From NCBI RefSeq assembly GCF_014648275.1, contig NZ_BMQU01000016.1:1-64000 (forward strand): a stretch of 64,000 nt of DNA, written 5' to 3'. Under the pieces are notes generated by a model. The model was not told where the DNA came from and made no database searches. It was given only the letters and a program-made list of their open reading frames with translations. How positions within the stretch are numbered: position 1 is the stretch's first letter; each line of letters opens with the position of its first letter. Positions 9,327 to 19,037 of the stretch are shown one piece after another. A program made the position numbers and the translations under genes. The DNA comes from Pseudomonas laurentiana. Its GTDB lineage: Bacteria > Pseudomonadota > Gammaproteobacteria > Pseudomonadales > Pseudomonadaceae.

Positions 9327-9654
9327 GCGGATCTCCTGAAATGCGCGAAAAACACAGTATGCCTAACTTGAGCAGGCTGATGCCTCATGTCGCCAAACCC
9401 GTCATACCGCGAGCCCAGGTACTACGCTCTACCTACGCACGCTGACTCAGCTCATCAGCAGGTTGGTCGGAAGTCGGGACGCTGGAGATGCGGCTAAAGG
9501 GTACAAACATGGAACAAGGTTAAATTTGTTTCATATTTGGCCTAATGAATCCGGGGCAATCGACAGCCCCTGAGCCATACTCCTAAAATGTAACGGTTTT
9601 TTACCGAAAACCTTTGCACAGCCAACGACATACCAACATTTAGTGAGCGCCAAC
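9327..9654. other. Intergenic region between SDH-L gene and pbpG
   Basis: About 330 bases holding the promoters of two divergent genes. Visible structure: GGGGC (9553-9557) / GCCCC (9566-9570) and GGTTTT (9595-9600) / AAAACC (9607-9612), the latter close to the pbpG start, plus an AT-rich stretch at 9520-9545. No convincing reading frame. Confidence 0.5.
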
Positions 9655-10578
9655 GTGAAAACCTCCCTTTCGATTTTAAGTCTGCTGCTATTGCTCACAG
9701 GTACCGCCGCAGTCTCGTCGAATGCTGTCGCCCAACCACCCGCGCAAGTTCAACGTGACCCGTCCAAGCTGCACCTGGCATCGCGCAGTGCTCTATTGAT
9801 CGATGTACAGACCAACCAGGTGCTGTACGCCAACAACGCGGACGCAGTACGCCCCATCGCATCGGTCACCAAACTGATGACCGCGATGGTCGTCCTCGAC
9901 GCCAAGCAGCGCATGGACGAGGTGATCCCCGTCACGATCGCGCAGACCAAGGAAATGAAAGGCGTCTTTTCCAGGGTCAAGCTCGGCAGTGAACTGAACC
10001 GTCGAGAGATGCTGTTGATTACCCTGATGTCCTCGGAAAACCGTGCTGCGGCAACGTTGGCGCACCACTACCCAGGCGGCTACGACGCGTTCATCAAAGC
10101 CATGAACAGCAAGGCCCGCGCACTGGGTATGACCCACACGCGGTATGTCGAACCGACGGGGCTGTCGATGTATAACGTCTCTACCGCCCGGGACCTGAGC
10201 AAGCTGCTGCTGGCCGCACGCAACTACCCGATGCTGAGCGAGTTGAGCACCACACGCGAGAAGACCGTAGCGTTCCGCAAACCCAACTACACCTTGGGCT
10301 TTCGCAACACCGACCACTTGGTCAACAAGAGTGATTGGGACATCAAGCTGACCAAGACCGGCTTCACCAATGAGGCGGGCCATTGCCTGGTGCTGCTGAC
10401 GCGTATGGCTGATCGCCCGGTGGCCATGGTCATCCTTGACGCCTTTGGCAAATACACCCACTTCGCTGATGCCAGCCGCCTGCGTCAGTGGATGGAAACC
10501 GGCAAGGCAAGTGCCGCGCCATCCGTGGCGATGCGCTACAAATCGGATCGAACACAGAACCGGCCAGTCGCCGACTGA
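9655..10578 (+). CDS. pbpG: D-alanyl-D-alanine endopeptidase (PBP7)
   Basis: 307 residues, periplasmic after removal of a signal peptide ending near AVA-QPP. All three penicillin-binding motifs are present: SVTK (catalytic Ser70, Lys73), SEN (127-129) and KTG (234-236). It cleaves DD-crosslinks in peptidoglycan and is a low-molecular-weight PBP of the PbpG type (YVEPTGLS and NTDHLV segments). GTG 9655 is chosen because it gives a regular signal peptide ([14 protein letters not shown]); GTG 9643 is an in-frame alternative. Confidence 0.88.
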   Translation: MKTSLSILSLLLLLTGTAAVSSNAVAQPPAQVQRDPSKLHLASRSALLIDVQTNQVLYANNADAVRPIASVTKLMTAMVVLDAKQRMDEVIPVTIAQTKEMKGVFSRVKLGSELNRREMLLITLMSSENRAAATLAHHYPGGYDAFIKAMNSKARALGMTHTRYVEPTGLSMYNVSTARDLSKLLLAARNYPMLSELSTTREKTVAFRKPNYTLGFRNTDHLVNKSDWDIKLTKTGFTNEAGHCLVLLTRMADRPVAMVILDAFGKYTHFADASRLRQWMETGKASAAPSVAMRYKSDRTQNRPVAD

Positions 10579-10587
10579 AGGACTACA

Positions 10588-10618
10588 GGGCCTGCCCGGC
10601 GTTGCGCATGGCAGGCCC
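10588..10618. terminator. Bidirectional hairpin between pbpG and FlxA-like gene
   Basis: 9-bp stem GGGCCTGCC (10588-10596) / GGCAGGCCC (10610-10618) in the gap between two convergent genes. No T-run. Confidence 0.5.
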
Positions 10619-10630
10619 CTGAAGCAAATC

Positions 10631-11077
10631 TCAGGCGCTGGTGCTGACCAGCGAACCCGAACTGCTTCCGCCACTGGAGGTCAAGGCCTCCAACAACGCA
10701 CTGGTTGCCGTCTGAATTGCGGCCATGGTGCTTGAAACCGCGCTTTGAGCGGCCATCACCTCAGCAGCCTTGGCTGTCGCCTCCTGCTGACTGGCCATTG
10801 CTTTCTGCAATTGCTTCTGCTGTTCGGCCAGCTGCTTTTGCAGTTTCTCTATCTGTTCACGCAACTGCTTGATGTGTGCTGGCTCACTGTCGCCTCCGCT
10901 GGCACCACTGGCCTTGGCCTCACCATTCTCCCGCACCTGGGAGAGGTCTGCCTTGACGCCGCTTGCATCCGTCACTTCGGCAGGCGCCGCACCGTTGATG
11001 CTCACACCACTGACATGGGTTGCACTCGGGCTGCCGTTGATGTTGATGCCGGCCGCCAGCGTATTGATTCCGACCAT
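10631..11077 (-). CDS. FlxA-like coiled-coil protein
   Basis: 148 residues. The N-terminal third is low-complexity and Gly/Ser/Asn-rich, the middle (IKQLREQIEKLQKQLAEQQKQL) is a strong heptad coiled coil, and the tail is Ala/Ser/Thr-rich. This arrangement matches the FlxA-like family, named after a flagellar-regulon protein of E. coli without known function. No signal peptide. No flagellar gene is near, so the flagellar link is not supported by context. Confidence 0.7.
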   Translation of the reverse strand: MVGINTLAAGININGSPSATHVSGVSINGAAPAEVTDASGVKADLSQVRENGEAKASGASGGDSEPAHIKQLREQIEKLQKQLAEQQKQLQKAMASQQEATAKAAEVMAAQSAVSSTMAAIQTATSALLEALTSSGGSSSGSLVSTSA

Positions 11078-11184
11078 GTGCTTATCGTCCTGATGGTATT
11101 TACGTTAGTCAGCTTATCGACCGTGCAGGTGGAACCTTTAGCCATCGGGTTCTGTGCGCCGCTGAAACTGACAGCGGCGCATGT

Positions 11185-12267
11185 TCAACCATGCTGCATA
11201 CAGCGCCGATAACGTGCCTCAACCCGGTTGGCGAACCAGGCCGTGGTCAGCGTGCGGGTGATCTTGGGGCTGTCCAGCACAATCCCCGGCAACAGTGCGC
11301 GGGGTAACGGCTTACCCGCACGCTGCTCGGCCAAGGCAAATACCCGCTGATACAGGCGGGTATTTTCAAAATCCAGGCTGTCACCCTTCTCCAATTGACT
11401 GCGAATCACTGGGTTGCGCATATCCAGGGCATCGCCCAACTGCCGCACAGCCCTTTCCGTCGCGCCGGGCAAGATCGCGCCCGGAGCAATCAGATCCCCA
11501 TCGAGCGCCAGCCTGACCCCTGATGCACGGCTGACGGCCTGCTGAAAGGCCGCATTGCGGCTGGCGTACCAACCCGCATTGAAATCAGCGAAGCGGTACA
11601 GTTGCCGATCATAGTTCGCCGGGTAGCCGAGCAAATGAGCAACCCCGAAATACAGCCCGCCTCGACGACTGAACACTTCCTGACGAATCGTGCCGGTATA
11701 GGCATAGGGGTAACCCTTGGCATGGCGCTCGGCAAAGGCGATGCTCACCTGCATCGGGCCACCCGTATGAACCGGATTGAGGTCACCAAGCAGCGTGCGC
11801 CCCATCGGCACGGTACTGATCAGGTCATCGAAAATTGCACTCAACTGCCGCTCACTGCGTACCTTCTCCAGGCGCTCGCTATAGGTCTTGCCATCGGGCG
11901 AGCGGGTAGCGAGCGCCGCATTGACCAGAAACTGCGGAACATGCAGCCTGGCAGCACGACGGTCGATTTCTTCACGCGCAATACGCCCGAGGCCGGGAAC
12001 GACAGGGTCGGCCTGAAAGGTAGACTCTTGTTCAGTGACAGCCAACGCTGCGCAAAGGTTGTCTCGTGTTGCGGCGATGCCTTGGTGGGTGAAGGCGACT
12101 TGCATATCCTCTGCCCACCCCTGACGGTCGACGAGCGTGGGCGGCAACAGATGAACGATCTGTGCGCGTAGCTCGACAGGGCTGGCAGGCTGGGTCGCGC
12201 GCGGAGCGGCACAGCCGGCCAACACCAGCAACACGGCAAGAGACAGCAGCAACCGAAGTGAACACAT
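11185..12267 (-). CDS. DUF1615 family lipoprotein
   Basis: 360 residues with lipobox LAGC (Cys19). Matches DUF1615 by length and by segments such as NLCAALAVTEQESTFQADPVVPGLGRIA, which resemble a lysozyme/transglycosylase-like glutamate region (EQES), and GGPMQVSIAFAE, similar to the GxMQV-type motif of soluble lytic transglycosylases. A peptidoglycan-acting role is therefore possible but unproven. Predicted lipid-anchored. Monocistronic. Confidence 0.8.
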   Translation of the reverse strand: MCSLRLLLSLAVLLVLAGCAAPRATQPASPVELRAQIVHLLPPTLVDRQGWAEDMQVAFTHQGIAATRDNLCAALAVTEQESTFQADPVVPGLGRIAREEIDRRAARLHVPQFLVNAALATRSPDGKTYSERLEKVRSERQLSAIFDDLISTVPMGRTLLGDLNPVHTGGPMQVSIAFAERHAKGYPYAYTGTIRQEVFSRRGGLYFGVAHLLGYPANYDRQLYRFADFNAGWYASRNAAFQQAVSRASGVRLALDGDLIAPGAILPGATERAVRQLGDALDMRNPVIRSQLEKGDSLDFENTRLYQRVFALAEQRAGKPLPRALLPGIVLDSPKITRTLTTAWFANRVEARYRRCMQHG

Positions 12268-12296
12268 AGATCACCTGCAAGGATACAGCCGTGACT

Positions 12297-12965
12297 TTAG
12301 CAGCCGGGCGTACTCAACCCCGTACCAATGGTCACGGCTGTCACTTCCACGCTCTGGAAATGATGCATCGCCGCCGGGTCGAACGTACGTTCGCAGTTGA
12401 AGCGGGTATCGACCACAAAATCGTCCCCCTTGGCCTTGCTGATCGCTTCACGCCAGCTGTAAGCCGCATTGACCGCCTGATCACCCGCCAGTACCACCTC
12501 TAGCATCACTTGAGTGAAGTTGACCGCATGCGGTCCCTCCCAAAGTGCGTACACCGAAGGATCATAGGCGTTACCGCACAAATCGAGACAGTCTGCATAG
12601 AACGCCATCGGGCCACCTGTAGACCGGTTAAGCGCACCGAAGGTCAGCGTTTCATTGCTCGGCGGAGCGAAGGTCCCGATAAAACTGCTCAAGTCGGCCT
12701 TGCAGGTGGGTGACAGCTCCAAGCGCAATGCACTGACCGTCGCGCCCGCTGCCGTTGCAGTCACCTCACAGCCTTGCACCCGGTAGTTATGGCTATCGCC
12801 ATCCGAAGCCTGGGAAACACCTGCAACCGATTCAAAATCGCGCAGGCTGCTCCCCAGCATCTCGCCATTGAAGACCTGAGCCACCGTTGCCTGGGCCTGG
12901 ACCAATAGCGGAAAGCTGCCCAACGCCAGGGTCGAGCAAAAGGAAACGAGGGCACGCGTGTTCAT
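12297..12965 (-). CDS. Periplasmic protein of unknown function, Cys-rich
   Basis: 222 residues with a clear signal peptide (cleavage after LLVQA). The mature part has six cysteines (QGC, SPTC, ADCLDLC, FNC and the C-terminal PGC), so probably three disulfides; the last residue is Cys. No motif that I recognise. It starts with AGGA 9 bases upstream. It lies behind the DUF1615 gene in the same direction but 30 bases upstream of it, so the two could form a transcription unit. Confidence 0.65.
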   Translation of the reverse strand: MNTRALVSFCSTLALGSFPLLVQAQATVAQVFNGEMLGSSLRDFESVAGVSQASDGDSHNYRVQGCEVTATAAGATVSALRLELSPTCKADLSSFIGTFAPPSNETLTFGALNRSTGGPMAFYADCLDLCGNAYDPSVYALWEGPHAVNFTQVMLEVVLAGDQAVNAAYSWREAISKAKGDDFVVDTRFNCERTFDPAAMHHFQSVEVTAVTIGTGLSTPGC

Positions 12966-13049
12966 CGGAACATCCTGTAGAAATCGATGGTGGAAAAAAC
13001 GCGCACTCTAATTCAGATCAATAGGTCACAGCCATAGCTCATCTGCACG

Positions 13050-13544
13050 TCAGGAGAGAATGATGTAATCACTGAACTGTGCAATTGGCGCATGTTCGCC
13101 CGCGACCAATTGCACGTATCGTCCTCCCACCTGATCAATCGCGATACAGTCATCGACATCCAGCAGAGCATCGGTATGCGGCTTGAGCCAGTCACGGGCC
13201 ATCTGCAATTTGCCTTTGAGCTTGGCCTCCTCCCGACTGCACGCGACCACCAGCAGGTAGCGATGAGCCTCACCAAAACTACCCGGCTCGTACCCTCCAA
13301 GGTTGATGAAGTACAAACGTGGATCACCCGCAGCAGGTTGCAGATCAGACCAGTGCAATGCATACCCCTCTGCCCCATCGACCTCAAGCCACGAATCGAT
13401 ATGCAAGCCCTTGGGGCTGCCGAACCATTGCTCGCGCAATTGCGGATAGGTCGCCTCCAGGTTCGGCGCAACAACAAAAACAACATCGTGGACTTCGATC
13501 TTGGCGCCAGGGTGTCTGCCCCCCAGCATGACAACGAACAACAT
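13050..13544 (-). CDS. DUF1543 domain protein
   Basis: 164 residues, cytosolic. The start MLFVVMLGGRHPGAKIEVHDVVFVV and GLHIDSW, YFINLGGYEPGSFGEAHRY are the signatures of DUF1543, a small family of unknown function. A duplicated half-domain pattern is common in the family. Followed by 500 bases of ordinary genes; no functional clue from neighbours. Confidence 0.8.
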   Translation of the reverse strand: MLFVVMLGGRHPGAKIEVHDVVFVVAPNLEATYPQLREQWFGSPKGLHIDSWLEVDGAEGYALHWSDLQPAAGDPRLYFINLGGYEPGSFGEAHRYLLVVACSREEAKLKGKLQMARDWLKPHTDALLDVDDCIAIDQVGGRYVQLVAGEHAPIAQFSDYIILS

Positions 13545-13605
13545 GGCGTTCTCTGCTCAAAAATGCTAAACGCTATGGCTGCTCCGCAGCACCATGGCGC
13601 CAGTC

Positions 13606-14157
13606 TCAGGGCTGCTCGCCCACCAGATAGGTTTTGCTGATGTGCCGGAACTGCTCGTGACCGGCACTGCCCAGCAACTCGAACAGCACCATTTCACGGG
13701 TGACCATCTGCGCCCCGGCATCGCGCATACGCTGCAGGCCGCTAGCCTGACTCAGCGGGCTGCGACAATCACAGGCATCCTCGACGACAAACACCTGCTT
13801 ACCCGCCTCGCATAAGTGCAGAACAGTTTGCAGTACGCAGATATGGGTCTCCATACCGCAGACAATCACCTGATCACGGGCGAGCAGGCTGGCCGGCAGA
13901 CAGTTGGCGGCCACGCAGGAAAAATGCAGCTTCTCGACCACCTGCGCATCGCGCGCCGCCTCCTTGAGTTCTGCCAGCGTCGATCCCAGGCCTTTGGGGT
14001 ACTGCTCGGAAAACACCACCGGCAAACCAAGTTCACCCGTGGCAGCCAGCAACCAACGGGTACGGGCCACGGTGCCTGCAGGGTCAGTCACTGCGCCAAT
14101 GAGTTTTTCCTGAACATCAATGACCAGCAACGTGGCCTGGCTGGAGTCGATCAACAT
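13606..14157 (-). CDS. Isochorismatase-like cysteine hydrolase (YcaC group)
   Basis: 183 residues. The catalytic triad of the superfamily is visible: Asp14 (LVIDVQ), Lys76 (VEKLHFSC) and Cys107 (GMETHICVLQT), with the cis-peptide segment before Cys. Such enzymes hydrolyse amides or enol ethers; YcaC-type members have no settled substrate. Length and the QYPKGLGST segment fit the YcaC group and not nicotinamidase. It lies downstream of the HhH gene on the same strand. Confidence 0.85.
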   Translation of the reverse strand: MLIDSSQATLLVIDVQEKLIGAVTDPAGTVARTRWLLAATGELGLPVVFSEQYPKGLGSTLAELKEAARDAQVVEKLHFSCVAANCLPASLLARDQVIVCGMETHICVLQTVLHLCEAGKQVFVVEDACDCRSPLSQASGLQRMRDAGAQMVTREMVLFELLGSAGHEQFRHISKTYLVGEQP

Positions 14158-14243
14158 CGTATGTACCCTCTGCTGAAAAAGGGCCCAAGCCTCGCTTGGG
14201 CATGTCGCGCCGTCAATGCCTGCGAAGGCGCATCGTCAGCCCA

Positions 14244-14483
14244 TCAGGCCTGCGCCACTTTCGCCCGGGCAATCGCCGCTGCAATCGCCGCTCGCGCCTG
14301 CGGGCTGTTCTTCCAGCAACTGGAACCTACCAATGCCGCGGCCTGGGTAACGATCTCCAGCGCATTGGCCTCGCTGAGCTGAGCCAGCGAGTTGAAACCC
14401 AACTGTTCCAGACGATCAACCACGGTGGGGCCCACGCCCTTTACTTCCAGCAGCGCAGCACGCTCATCATGTGAAAACGCCAT
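14244..14483 (-). CDS. Small helix-hairpin-helix protein
   Basis: 79 residues. One HhH motif, LLEVKGVGPTVVDRLEQLGF (residues 10-29), of the kind that binds DNA non-specifically by the backbone, then an Ala-rich helical C-terminus ending ARAAIAAAIARAKVAQA. Start fixed by AAGGAGGTG six bases upstream of ATG 14483; the longer open frame upstream is not needed. Function unknown; it may be expressed together with the downstream hydrolase. Confidence 0.8.
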   Translation of the reverse strand: MAFSHDERAALLEVKGVGPTVVDRLEQLGFNSLAQLSEANALEIVTQAAALVGSSCWKNSPQARAAIAAAIARAKVAQA

Positions 14484-14589
14484 ATTCACCTCCTTGTGAG
14501 TGCGCAACCGATTTCTGCGCGATGGCCTCAGTCTAAGCGTCTGTGCAGGGCCAGCACCAGTGGCTGATCGGCATGAAAGCAGCAGCGCC

Positions 14590-15948
14590 TCAGAGGGGCG
14601 ACAGTCGCACAGCCCTGGGACGGGCCAGGGTAGCTGCGCGCCGCCCCTGAGCATAGGTGGTCAAGACCGTCAGCAACGCTGGAATCGCCAGTACGCTGAA
14701 CACCTGCGCGAACGACCAGCCCAGGCTGAGCATCTGGGCCCCGGCAAACGCACTGAGGATCGCACCAAAACGCCCCACACCACTCATCCAGCTCGCACCG
14801 GTTGCACGCGCCTCAGTTGGATAGATAGAGGCTGCCAGGGCGTTCTGGCCAACACTGCCGCCGTTGAAGCAGAACCCCGCCATCCACGCTGCAGCGCACA
14901 TCAAAACAAAGTGCTGCATGGTCTGGCCGATGGCGAAAATCACCAGGCCGCCGACCAGATAGTTGACGATCAAGACCGTGTACTTGCTCCAGCGGTCCAT
15001 CGCCCACCCCAGCACCAGGGAACCCACAGGGCCACCAATCTGGAACATCGCCGTGACAATGGCTGCGTCGGCCACGCTATAGCCGCCCCCCTCCTTGACC
15101 AGCGTCGGCAACCAACTGCTGAACAGGTAGACCAGAAACAGACCGAGAAAGTACCCGCTCCATAGCATCAGGGTACTGAACCGGTACTGTGCCGACAGTA
15201 CGATCTGCGGAGCACTGGCACTGACAATTGCAGCTTTCGGCATGCAAAAGGTTGAGCTGGCGCTGGCCACGCCAGGCGCCAGCTTGTCGACAATGCTACG
15301 AATACGTGCCTGTGGTGCATTCTTGATCACCAGGAACGTCACCGATTCTGGCAACTTGAAGAACAGCAGCGGTGCCACCAGCAACGGCCCGGCACCGCCG
15401 AGCACAAGCATGCTGTGCCAGCCGAAGTGGGGAATCATCCAGGCAGAGACAAAACCACCTGCTGCAGCGCCCAGGGAGAAACCGCAGAACGCCAGGGTAA
15501 TCATGAACGAGCGCTTGCGATCCGGGGCGAACTCGGAAACCAGGGTACAGGCATTGGGCATCGCTGCCCCTAACCCTAGCCCTGTCAGAAAACGCAGGAT
15601 CACCATGCTCGTAAGATCAGGGGAAAAGGCCGTAGCCAGTGTCCAGAGTCCGAAGAAGAACACACTCACCACCAGGACAATTTTACGCCCATAGCGGTCG
15701 GCCAACGGCCCCGCGACCAGCGCCCCCAATGCCAGGCCAATCAGCGCCGCACTCAGTACCGGGCCAAGATCCTGATGACTGAGACCCCAGTCCATCTTCA
15801 ATTGTGGGGCGATAAACCCCATGATCGCCACATCGAAGCCATCCAGCGCGATGATCAGGAAGCCGAGAAAAACCACCCACTTTTGATAAGCCCCGACGGG
15901 CCTGTTGTTGATCAATTCACGCACGTCTATTGCTTGCGCTTTATCCAC
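14590..15948 (-). CDS. Aromatic acid:H+ symporter family MFS transporter
   Basis: 452 residues, twelve membrane helices. ALDGFDVAIMGFIAP in helix 1 and ADRYGRK between helices 2 and 3 are AAHS-family signatures as in PcaK and BenK, where the Asp of DGxD is needed for uptake of 4-hydroxybenzoate or related acids. Start is GTG 15948, set by AGAGGTGA five bases upstream. It is the last gene of a four-gene unit (SDR, flavoprotein, NIPSNAP, transporter) and probably imports the substrate of that pathway. Confidence 0.85.
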   Translation of the reverse strand: MDKAQAIDVRELINNRPVGAYQKWVVFLGFLIIALDGFDVAIMGFIAPQLKMDWGLSHQDLGPVLSAALIGLALGALVAGPLADRYGRKIVLVVSVFFFGLWTLATAFSPDLTSMVILRFLTGLGLGAAMPNACTLVSEFAPDRKRSFMITLAFCGFSLGAAAGGFVSAWMIPHFGWHSMLVLGGAGPLLVAPLLFFKLPESVTFLVIKNAPQARIRSIVDKLAPGVASASSTFCMPKAAIVSASAPQIVLSAQYRFSTLMLWSGYFLGLFLVYLFSSWLPTLVKEGGGYSVADAAIVTAMFQIGGPVGSLVLGWAMDRWSKYTVLIVNYLVGGLVIFAIGQTMQHFVLMCAAAWMAGFCFNGGSVGQNALAASIYPTEARATGASWMSGVGRFGAILSAFAGAQMLSLGWSFAQVFSVLAIPALLTVLTTYAQGRRAATLARPRAVRLSPL

Positions 15949-16042
15949 GACGTTCACCTCTATTTGTAGGGTTTCTCGACAGCGACGCTGCGGTACCCAC
16001 TTTTTTATTGTTGAAGCGATTCGCACGGCATTGTCGGCCGGG

Positions 16043-16378
16043 TCAAGACAGATTGAGGCTCTGGAAATGCACGGGTTTGATGATGCGTGTCTCTTGAGCC
16101 AGGATCAGGTGCGCCGATGCCTGTAGGTAGGTCGCAAACGCCTCATCGCGGTCACGCGCTGCGCTGCGTTTCTCAAAGTCATCCAGGCTGTCATAACCCC
16201 ACAAATGCACCACTTGGTTAAGCGGCCCGATGCAACTGCTGTAGAACGCAAGAGGTGCCCCCAGGTGCTTGAGCAGAACAGGCATGGCCAAGCGATCGAA
16301 TACCTCGATGAACTCGGCCATGCCACGCGGCCTGATGGTGTAGATGCGGTGATCGACGATGGCTTTATGGTTCATCAT
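16043..16378 (-). CDS. NIPSNAP family protein
   Basis: 111 residues with the ferredoxin-like NIPSNAP pattern: DHRIYTIRPRGMAEFIEVF at the start and VVHLWGYDSLDDFEKRSAARDRDEAF in the centre. In bacteria these small dimeric alpha/beta proteins often occur next to catabolic oxidoreductases, with unclear role. The start codon overlaps the stop of the upstream flavoprotein gene by four bases (ATGA), so translation is coupled. Confidence 0.85.
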   Translation of the reverse strand: MMNHKAIVDHRIYTIRPRGMAEFIEVFDRLAMPVLLKHLGAPLAFYSSCIGPLNQVVHLWGYDSLDDFEKRSAARDRDEAFATYLQASAHLILAQETRIIKPVHFQSLNLS

Positions 16379-18123
16379 GCAACCTCCTGCTGTGACGGCT
16401 TATCCGCCTGCGACCTGAGGCCCTGTGCCAAGTGGCGAGCGGTGATGTAACCAAAGGTCATGATCGGACCCAAGGTAATGCCTGCGCCTGGGTAGTTGCC
16501 GCCCATGATGCTCGCGCGGTCATTGCCGACGGCGTACAACCCGGGAATGGCTGCGCCTGCCTCGTTGAGTACTTCACCAACAACGCTGGTCTTGATCCCG
16601 TCAAACGTACCCAGGTCGCCCATGATGACCTTGACCGCGTAGTACGGACCTTTACCGATGGGTGCCACGCAGGGGTTCGGCTGATGCTGCGGGTCAGCCA
16701 GGTAACGGTTGAAGCAGGTGCTGCCGCGGCCGAACTCGCGGTCCTCGCCACGCTCCGCGCCGAGGTTGTACTGCCTTACCGTCTGCTCCAGGCCAGCGGG
16801 TTCGATACCCGCCTGGCAGGCCAGCTCCGCCAGGCTGTCCCCCTTGAGCAGGTAGCCATTGCGCAAGAGAGGACCCAGTGGCATCGGCGCTGGCTTGGCA
16901 TAACCGAGGCCATACTTGGCCATGGCCTGAGCGTCACAGATCAGCCACATGGCCGTCTCGGGCTCATCTGCGCAGGCGCGTATCAGCGCGGCACCGACGT
17001 CATGGTAGGAATTTGACTCGTTGGTGAAGCGCTGGCCATTGCGCAGCACCCCGATCACCCCTGGCTTATAGCGATCCAGCAGATGCGGGAAAGCAGTGAA
17101 CCTGCCATCACCCATCGGCACCTTGGACACGGGCATCCAGGCGGCGGCATCCTTGAAGCGAATGTCGAGCTGACCACCGACCGCTTCGGCCATCCGCGCG
17201 CCATCGCCAGTGTTACCACTCGGCACCGGTGAAAAGTGCTCGCTACCACGTTTGACATGAGGGTATGCCTGCTTGAGGCGCTGCAGGTCATGCGAAAAAC
17301 CACCGCCGGCCAGCACCACCCCGCACCGCGCATCAATACGCCACTCGCCCTGCGTGCTGTTAAGCCGCGCGCCAATCACCCGCCCCCGCTCCTGCAACAA
17401 TTGGTGTGCAGCGGTCTGCGTATGAATGGGTATACCCAAGTCCAGCGCAGACTTGGCCAGACGCGCCGCCAGGGCATTGCCGCTGGTGACGTTAATACCA
17501 CGACGGTACAACAGCAGCTCTTTGATGTGCGTTGCCAGACGCTTGGCCACATAAATGAACGAGGTCAGCGATTGGGTTGCATTGAAGAAGTGCTTCAGGT
17601 CGGCGTTCGAGGAATTGAACATCATGCCAATGAACGTGATGGTCTTCAGTGGCGGACGCAATCTGGCCATGTCGGCCCCGAGCTGACGAATATCAAAGGG
17701 CGCTGCCAGGATGGAGCGACCGATATCGACCCCTCCAGCCACGTCAGGGTGATAATCCGGGTACAGTGTCGGGGTGAATTTAACGGCCGTCTCACGCTCG
17801 AAAAACGACACCATGGCCGGTGCATTGTCGAGGAAGGCGTCAACAGCCTCGGCGTCAAAGTAATCGCCGGTTTCGTTGCGCAGGTAAGTACGCGCGGCTT
17901 CGCGACTGTCCTGAATGCCATTGGCACTGGCCTGCGGGTTGCAAGGCACCCACAACACACCACCGGAAAACGCCGTGGTGCCACCGAAGAAGGCCTCCTT
18001 CTCCACCACAATCACATCCAGGCCCTGTTTCTTGGCGACGATCGCAGTGGCCAGACCACCGGCACCTGCACCGATCACCAGCACATCGCAGGTCTGTGTT
18101 GCCGTCGAACTCAATCGTGTCAT
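16375..18123 (-). CDS. FAD-dependent 3-ketosteroid dehydrogenase-like oxidoreductase
   Basis: 582 residues of the fumarate reductase/KstD flavoprotein superfamily. N-terminal FAD motif GAGAGGLATAIVAKKQG, then EKEAFFGGTTAFSGGVLWVP, and near the C-terminus GLYAVGNDRASIMGGNYPGAGITLGP, the FAD-contacting signature of the KstD group. KstD-type enzymes remove two hydrogens next to a ring ketone. Together with the SDR upstream it could oxidise a ring alcohol and then desaturate the ketone. Start at 18123 has GGAG 10 bases upstream; an alternative ATG lies at 18144. Substrate unknown; not necessarily a steroid. Confidence 0.82.
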   Translation of the reverse strand: MTRLSSTATQTCDVLVIGAGAGGLATAIVAKKQGLDVIVVEKEAFFGGTTAFSGGVLWVPCNPQASANGIQDSREAARTYLRNETGDYFDAEAVDAFLDNAPAMVSFFERETAVKFTPTLYPDYHPDVAGGVDIGRSILAAPFDIRQLGADMARLRPPLKTITFIGMMFNSSNADLKHFFNATQSLTSFIYVAKRLATHIKELLLYRRGINVTSGNALAARLAKSALDLGIPIHTQTAAHQLLQERGRVIGARLNSTQGEWRIDARCGVVLAGGGFSHDLQRLKQAYPHVKRGSEHFSPVPSGNTGDGARMAEAVGGQLDIRFKDAAAWMPVSKVPMGDGRFTAFPHLLDRYKPGVIGVLRNGQRFTNESNSYHDVGAALIRACADEPETAMWLICDAQAMAKYGLGYAKPAPMPLGPLLRNGYLLKGDSLAELACQAGIEPAGLEQTVRQYNLGAERGEDREFGRGSTCFNRYLADPQHQPNPCVAPIGKGPYYAVKVIMGDLGTFDGIKTSVVGEVLNEAGAAIPGLYAVGNDRASIMGGNYPGAGITLGPIMTFGYITARHLAQGLRSQADKPSQQEVA

Positions 18124-18203
18124 TGTTGTTATCTCCGTGTTCATGTCCCGCAGGCAAACGCCCGCCGCGCACTGTCGTGCGCAGCGCTGCAGGCTCGACT
18201 GGG

Positions 18204-19037
18204 CTAGCGGCGAGTGGCCGGGGATTCGTAACCGGGACGCGGGATCAACGCCATCAACATGCTTTCAAGGCCGCCGTCGACAGTCAGCTCGGTGGCATTG
18301 ACATAGTTAGCCCGTGGGCTGGCGAGAAACAACGCGGCATTGGCAATATCGATAGGCTGGCCAATGCGCTGATTGGCCGTCATCGCCTTACGCTGCTGCT
18401 CGACCTTGGGGTCGGCATAGAACGCTGCCGACAGCGGTGTATGTATCAGCCCAGGGCAAATCGCGTTACTACGAATACCCTGCGGCCCCCACTCGGCGGC
18501 GAGTTGCCGTGAGAGCATACTCACCCCGGCCTTGGCCGCACTGTAGGCACCACTGTGGGTCTGCGGAAAATGGGCAGCGATCGAGGAGATATGCACGAGG
18601 CTACCCGCCTGATTGGCCAGCATCAGCCGCCCGAACGCCTGGGAGCACAACAGGTAACCGGTGAGATTGACCTCCAGCAGCCGATTCCAGTTCGCCAGGC
18701 TGATCTCGGCAAGGCTGCCGGGTTGCAGCACGCTGGCATTGTTGATCAGCACGTCACAACGCCCAAAGCGCTCGTTGACCCAATCGGCGGCAAGCTGAAC
18801 GCTCTGCGAGTCGGCAATGTCGCACTTCAGGGCCACTACCTCAGCGCCAGACGTTTCGGACAACGAGGCCGCCAGGGCCTGGCAGCCGTCGGCATCGTGA
18901 TCGAGCAACACCACCTGGGCCCGTTGCTCCACCAAAGCACGGGCGATGGCCGCCCCTATGCCGCCGGCGGCGCCGGTGATCACACAGACGGCGGACGCCA
19001 GGCCCAACCAGTTGCTTGCTTGATTATTGTTATTCAT
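18204..19037 (-). CDS. Short-chain dehydrogenase/reductase
   Basis: 277 residues, classical SDR. TGAAGGIG nucleotide motif, Asp in VLLDHD at the end of beta-2 (prefers NAD over NADP), NNAS, catalytic Ser in HISS and the YSAAK Tyr-Lys pair, then CPGLIHTPL. First gene of the catabolic unit, divergent from the AraC regulator with about 300 bases between. Start at 19037 is set by GGAGAG; the ATG five codons earlier has no ribosome site. Confidence 0.85.
   Translation of the reverse strand: MNNNNQASNWLGLASAVCVITGAAGGIGAAIARALVEQRAQVVLLDHDADGCQALAASLSETSGAEVVALKCDIADSQSVQLAADWVNERFGRCDVLINNASVLQPGSLAEISLANWNRLLEVNLTGYLLCSQAFGRLMLANQAGSLVHISSIAAHFPQTHSGAYSAAKAGVSMLSRQLAAEWGPQGIRSNAICPGLIHTPLSAAFYADPKVEQQRKAMTANQRIGQPIDIANAALFLASPRANYVNATELTVDGGLESMLMALIPRPGYESPATRR

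Noticed and set aside
9327..9642. Small RNA gene before pbpG
   Set aside because: Short hairpins but no terminator followed by T-run on either strand.
16375..18123. Steroid 3-ketosteroid dehydrogenase as firm call
   Set aside because: Signature supports the superfamily only; no steroid-degradation genes nearby.
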